Below are positions 55,526 to 60,392 of a stretch of DNA of 60,392 bases, piece after piece; within the stretch, counting starts at the first letter, position 1, and every line of letters starts with the position of its first letter. Source of the stretch: Folioceros fuciformis (taxonomy: Eukaryota; Anthocerotophyta; Anthocerotopsida; Anthocerotales); assembly GCA_049999805.1 (NCBI GenBank), contig JBNGIO010006095.1:1-60392 (forward strand). The letters are read 5' to 3'. A program made the position numbers and the translations under genes. The notes beneath the pieces were generated by a model. The model saw only the letters and a program-made list of their open reading frames with translations. It was not told the origin of the DNA and did no database searches.

Positions 55526-58500
55526 TCAGGGAGCCAGGACAAGCACTTTGATTGTTCCTTGGCTGTTGGCCGCCAACATCGTGGGGCTTTCACTCTTCCA
55601 ACAGACGGCGCTGATGAAGTGGGCGGCGTCGTCGTCACTTTCTTCAGGGTCTGGAGAGCCAAATCTATGCCATGCAGCAGGCTTCGACATTGCCTGCAAG
55701 GTCAAAATGGAACCAGGCCATTTAGATCTTGCAGCCTTAGATGCCCTCAGACGTACGAACTTGGGTACAAACCTTGTGGTAGACGAATACTTCATTGGTC
55801 TCACTCCCACAGGCGATGTATTCGCTGTTCACTGTTAGCCCTACGAAGTTCTTCTCATTCGTGTGCCCTTTGAGTGTTCTGATCTGCAGGAATCCAGATG
55901 GTTGAATGGAGTCAGGATTCTTCAATGCTCAGCCATTCCTCAGGAAAAAACAGTCCCAGATATGCCCAGCAATAGTGGCTACTTACCGGGCAATTTTCCT
56001 GCACATCCCACAACCGCAGAGTGCTGTCTGTCGAGGCTGAGGCGAGCTCGTTTGGTGAGATGAACTTCACATAAGAGACCGCCTTTCTATGCCCATTGAA
56101 GACATGAAGGGGATACTGGGCTTTCCGTAGGTCGTAATAGTGAATGTGATGATCAGCTGAACCGACCTGCACACGAAAAAGAACGTAACAAATAGACCGA
56201 CTCCATCAGTGCCAGCAACCAACTTCGGCGGCCTTCACTAATAAAAAAGTTCCTGGACTGTCAAGCTCGCGCTAAAACTTACTGCCACGAAATTGCTAGA
56301 CCCAGGATTGTACTTCACACAGCATATATTGGCTTTCATGTCAATATTCAGTACACTCGACTCCTGTCTGGTGCACCAGACCTTCACCTGCAAGCACAGG
56401 AGATGAGTTACGACAACCACACACGGAGTGCCACACAAGCCATAGCTGTTAAGTAAAGCATTCTTTCATCGCATGTCGCATGAAGACACCAACCTTTCCG
56501 TCATCACTGCCTGAAACAAGTCTTGTTGGCTCAGTCCGTGAAAAGTCAACACTCCATGCCCTTTTCTCATGCTCCTCGTACTCCATAACGCTCTGAAGGA
56601 AAACACTCACTGGTCGGATAAACAAGATCCGCGCTCACCGGAAGACACAGCAGAGGCTTGGGAGAGATCAAACTATCATACCTGGCACGTATTCACATCC
56701 CATACTGTAACAATCCCTTCATAATCGCTACTCGCAATGTGCGATTTTATATATTTATTCCAGCTTAAACAACTCAACTTGGAACGGGTAGACATTTCTA
56801 CCACCGGACAGTGCACGTCAGCCATGTCATTGACCACCTGCCGACAGCAGGACAAAACAAGTGGATGTTAACACACTGCAAGAGCCCCCAAAGAGAAAAT
56901 AGCGCACTTCAGATTTCCACGCCACTTTTCAAATGGAATATAGCACTTCACCAACCCACGCTCACTCTATTTCACTGTCGAGACCACACAGTGTGGCTTA
57001 GTTGGCAGACTTATTTCACAGACCCAGGCAATGATAAAGTTCCTTCACAGCTAGATAAACCCCGGCGAGGAAGAGTACCGTTGCAAACTCGAACACTTTT
57101 ATCCGCCTTGATACTCCAGCAGTGGCAAACAACTCATCATCCCGATCAAACTCAATGCTGAGAACAACAGCAGACCGTCTGGTCAGCGAACAGACGTCAG
57201 AGAGCAGCAGAAAGAGAGTCGATAGGCCTATTTGCACAATATACAGGAGACAGCCGCTTGGCACTATTCACAGATCTGGCAGTCACTTAGAGCGAAGACC
57301 CCACCTTGACACAATATTCGAGGAGTGGAAGAGGTCTCCATGCCGCAACTCTGCAATTACCCGGAGCCGGCTGCATACCAGGAGGGGATACTGAATGAGA
57401 ATACTGATAGACGAGAGAGCGGACCTTTGAACAGAGGGGTAGTTGCACCACATACCAAAACAGATGAAATACCCTGCATCGTACCTGTAACGGGTGAAAG
57501 CAGTGAGTACGGACTGAAAATCCTCCAGGCCACTTTGATAACTCTCCTGCCCTGCAGATTCAAGGCCAACCTCCTCCACGACCGCAGAAGTCACAGCTTT
57601 AGAGCGCTGCACAGCGGCTAATCGCCGCCGTTTCTGGAGGTAACACTCTTGCAAATCTTCGAACTGAAACAACGGGCACAACTACTTTAGCACGTTCTAC
57701 ACAAACACAATGCTTTCTTAGGCCACCAATTAAAAAAAACACCCGGTAAGACCCTAGGGACCGGATGCAAGATATAATGGACAACCCTACGCTCAGAGAG
57801 AGGGGGAGCTGGTCTACGTTAGCGTACCTGAGCTAAAACTCTCCTCTTCTTTGCCAGGGCCAGCCCAGAACTTGCTGGGCTGTCCTGCGGTTCAGTAGGA
57901 GTAACATCCGTAAAAGTGTACGAGCCGGCAGTGATCCTACCCCTCCTTTCTTTCCTAAGAGAAGCACCACCCTGGCCATTCCGGACGGAAGGAGTGGCCC
58001 CTCCACTGCAACATTCGTCTCTAGAGATCTGATCCAAGCTGGGGGCCTGTCCATCGAGAAGCATTCGCAACTTAACGGTGTAGCGTTCCCTGGCTCTTGA
58101 CATGTCCATCCTTTGACCCTCAACAGTAGCAATGTCTTCTTTCAGGAACTGGAGATCATTTTGCAACTACAGGATCGCACAACGCACAGTCAGCGAGAAT
58201 CATCCACACATCGACTGCTGATGGCACAGCAGTTGGCAGAGAAATCTCGACTGCTCGAATCGGAATCCTACCTCATTCAGCTCTTCCTGCTTCTGCTGCA
58301 ATGAACGGTGCAAGAAGTCAAGAAGCATATCCATATTGGACTCAGCCTCTTCCTGTTCGGCTTTCCGCTTCCTTTCCGCGAGCAGAATCAATAGGGAGTC
58401 GATCTCCTTGATGGACACCTCAGCTCCCTGAGACTCAAAGGCAGGGTAGGGAAGTTAGGTGCAGGCACGGGTGGTGGCGTAACAGACATACAAGGCCGAT

Positions 58501-59048
58501 GAGAAACAGTGCGGGACGAGGGCAACAACGGAAGACCTGTTGGAGGGCCACACGAAGGTGCTCCGCCGGTGAGGCATTGCTGACGAGCTGAGAAGCAGAG
58601 GCCTTTTTCAAGAGCTGGAAAAGCACCAGAACCGAGTGCAAGATCAGACCACGAAGAACATGGTGCTGAAAGACGATGCTGGCCAAGCGAAAGACAGCGC
58701 GAATTTGAACGGCAGACGGGCCCATACCTTGCTGAGCAGGAAATTGGGAAACAATTGGCTGTTGGTGAGATAGGCGCTACAGCATGGACAATTGCTCTTG
58801 TTACTCAGATGAGTCATGATACACATGTAGCAGAAACTGTGACCGCAGGCTGTCAAAAACGCTTCCTTCATCGTCTGAATGCATATAGGACACAAAAAAT
58901 CCTTATCCAACACCGGCTTCCCGGCCGAGACTGTGACAATCTGGTACTCATCCTTGCCATCAGCATCGCCCAGCGAGTCGTGCTTAGGGCCAGTGACCGA
59001 GGGTACCTGCGGCCCCACGGATCCCTCCGTGAACGGGGCCCCCTCCAT
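55526..59048 (-). CDS. COP1: COP1, RING-type E3 ubiquitin ligase of light signalling
   Basis: COP1 works with SPA proteins in the nucleus to ubiquitinate light-signalling transcription factors. Thirteen exons join in frame to 678 residues (Arabidopsis has 675): 58728-59048, 58537-58614, 58272-58427, 57828-58166, 57485-57663, 57305-57370, 57079-57157, 56682-56837, 56494-56592, 56283-56387, 55987-56166, 55773-55883, 55526-55693. All introns have GT/AG ends and most are 70-200 bp. The RING finger is C53-C90 ([16 protein letters not shown]). A coiled coil covers about 135-220 ([16 protein letters not shown]). A nuclear localisation-like YLQKRRRLA lies near 308. WD40 repeats fill about 380-678 ([49 protein letters not shown]), ending TIKVLVLAP. 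An in-frame TAG upstream supports the chosen ATG. Full-length and apparently functional. Confidence 0.98.
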
Positions 59049-60392
59049 CCACGCCAGCTCTAAAACCTACCACCACCAGCCGCACCTACACCTTCGGCGA
59101 GGCGTGGCGAGCCAAGAGGTATTGATCCGAAACCATGCACCAGCCCCTGCTACCTTAACCTCCACACCCGCAGACGGCCCTTCCCCATCCACTCCATCTG
59201 CCGACCCTGCCTCCGGTGCCACATCCAGGGGGTTCCTGCAACCATGGCCAGCTCCGACCTTCAGCGTAAAGCCCAATTCATTCCCGCCCACGGCAGCGGG
59301 GCCGCACCCAGGCACCAACCGCACTCCCTACGGCCCCAGAACCGTGCCCTAACCCCTGCAATCCAGCCTGCACGGCACCGTCGGCAGCGGCGGCAGAGCA
59401 AGTGCGGGGAGAGAAGCAGCAGGCAGAGGTCAACTGTCTGTGCGAAAGGCTCGTCAAGCAGCAGGCGAATTGAACATGGGCAACGTCCTCAAGCTCCACC
59501 TGATTCGGCCCGACGGCGTAAGTCTCCAGACCTCGAATCCGGCAACACGCCAAACGGAAGCGAGTGTCGGGAAGACATGGCTACGGCGAGCGGGACAAAG
59601 CGAGGGCGGGGAGGAGAGATGCGATAAATACAACAAGGCTTGAGAGACCTTACTTCTCTCCCTCGGTGCGTGTCATACCCCCCCCACAGTTCTGCGCGCA
59701 CCAGTGCAAGTAGCAGCAGGAAGAAGAAAGCTCAGCCACTCACCTCCCGCCCATGACGTGTCGGAGCCACGGTCGGACGGCACGGCACGCCTTGCCCCGC
59801 CCAGCCCTGCCTCGGCTCGGCTCGGCTCGGCTCCCCTCGTTATAGGGTGGTAGTCGGAACTCCAGGACGGGACGGGACGGACCGTATGCCCGTATTTGCC
59901 GACATACGACTGAACGCTACTTTTCCTCCTTTCACGACCACCATTGCAGGCCCCATTTGTCTCACGCCTTATATATTATTATGTGTACATTTACATATGT
60001 AATTACACGAGTCAATCACATTGCATTAAACCGGTGAGATCTGATTGATGTGCAAGTTTCGTTATCGCGCCTGACTCGGAAACAAGTGGTCCCCAGTTCG
60101 AGTCTAACCGCGGACGAAAGGACAAGAATGATATGATCTCGACCATATGCCCATTTTATTAGTCATGTAACGCTTCTCAGCCAAAAAATTGCAGGCCCGT
60201 CCCGTGGATGTACATATACTGTCAGGGGTACCGTATATACATACATGTATAGATGCGTTGACTGAGATATGTAGGAGGCGCGGGAGTTGTAACTAGTGGT
60301 CCCGGAAGAGAGACACGGTGGCGGCGCCGCGTGGAGCGAGGAGAGCCGGTAGGTGAAAAAGGTGGGCACGATTTCCGGGGACGGACGCGATG
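59049..60392. other. COP1 5' leader and upstream region
   Basis: GC-rich sequence upstream of COP1 (minus strand). Two upstream frames (59278-59553 and 59067-59324, reading toward COP1) would be uORFs if the transcript starts beyond them; the nearer one ends 18 bp before the COP1 ATG. Around 59812-59835 a cggct pentanucleotide is repeated about four times, followed by gggac repeats near 59867. Beyond about 59900 the sequence is more AT-rich with tatata-like stretches; no other gene recognised. Confidence 0.5.
59812..59835. repeat. CGGCT pentanucleotide repeat upstream of COP1
   Basis: Four or so tandem cggct units (ctcggctcggctcggctcgg) in the probable COP1 promoter or leader. Confidence 0.85.

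Noticed and set aside
55118-55873. 251-codon plus-strand frame
   Set aside because: Runs antisense through the last COP1 exons and introns; no domain, and the opposite strand is clearly coding.
60060-60120. tRNA-like piece: ctcggaa loop followed by agttcgagtct
   Set aside because: Resembles an anticodon loop and a B box, but the anticodon and T stems do not pair and no acceptor stem closes. At best a decayed tRNA or SINE.

Overview
This window is nuclear DNA from a land plant. It holds plant genes with spliceosomal introns (COP1, a clade-G-like PP2C, plastid threonine synthase, plastid RNase J, an f-type thioredoxin). The rest is dominated by pentatricopeptide repeat (PPR) genes of the PLS class, the family that specifies organelle RNA editing sites. 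Five of nine largely intact PPR genes end in a DYW-like deaminase that carries K-P-A where ordinary DYW proteins have the PG box, and that does not end in D-Y-W. This matches, from memory, the DYW:KP variant reported from hornworts, ferns and some lycophytes, the groups with U-to-C editing. Short introns (about 70-170 bp) and high gene density favour a compact genome such as a hornwort; a lycophyte or fern cannot be excluded.

Layout. 1-3 kb: no gene recognised, one candidate inverted-repeat element, one 52-bp tandem duplication and a 100-N gap. 3.1-5.6 kb (-): PPR pseudogene joined to a piece of a tRNA 2'-phosphotransferase (Tpt1/KptA). 6.4-9.4 kb (-): PPR-DYW pseudogene. 10-12 kb (+): PPR-E gene with a frameshifted end. 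12.8-13.5 kb (+): PPR remnant. 14.1-15.5 kb: minisatellite-like repeats. 16.5-17.4 kb (-): thioredoxin f-like gene. 17.8-35.5 kb: five PPR genes (three E-type, two DYW:KP) with threonine synthase between two of them. 36.5-36.9 kb: 400-N gap. 36.9-38.5 kb (+): PP2C. 38.5-41 kb: gene-free, with an AT-rich island. 41-44 kb (-): RNase J. 44.4-55 kb: three long DYW:KP genes. 55.5-59 kb (-): complete 13-exon COP1.

How the genes relate. The PPR genes form a birth-and-death cluster: intact, frameshifted and fragmentary copies of a few subfamilies, on both strands, in places head-to-head. E-type proteins bind RNA but have no deaminase, so they would need one in trans; the DYW:KP proteins carry their own. 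RNase J, thioredoxin f and threonine synthase also act in plastids, but nothing suggests an operon-like link. COP1 and PP2C are ordinary signalling genes that happen to flank the cluster.

Points most worth a second look: the DYW:KP cluster with variable C-terminal tripeptides; a repeated 17-residue insertion in the L motifs of two paralogous E-type PPR proteins; P motifs one residue longer than usual; the PPR-Tpt1 chimera with a 22-bp junction repeat; and a thioredoxin f with RCPPC instead of WCGPC.
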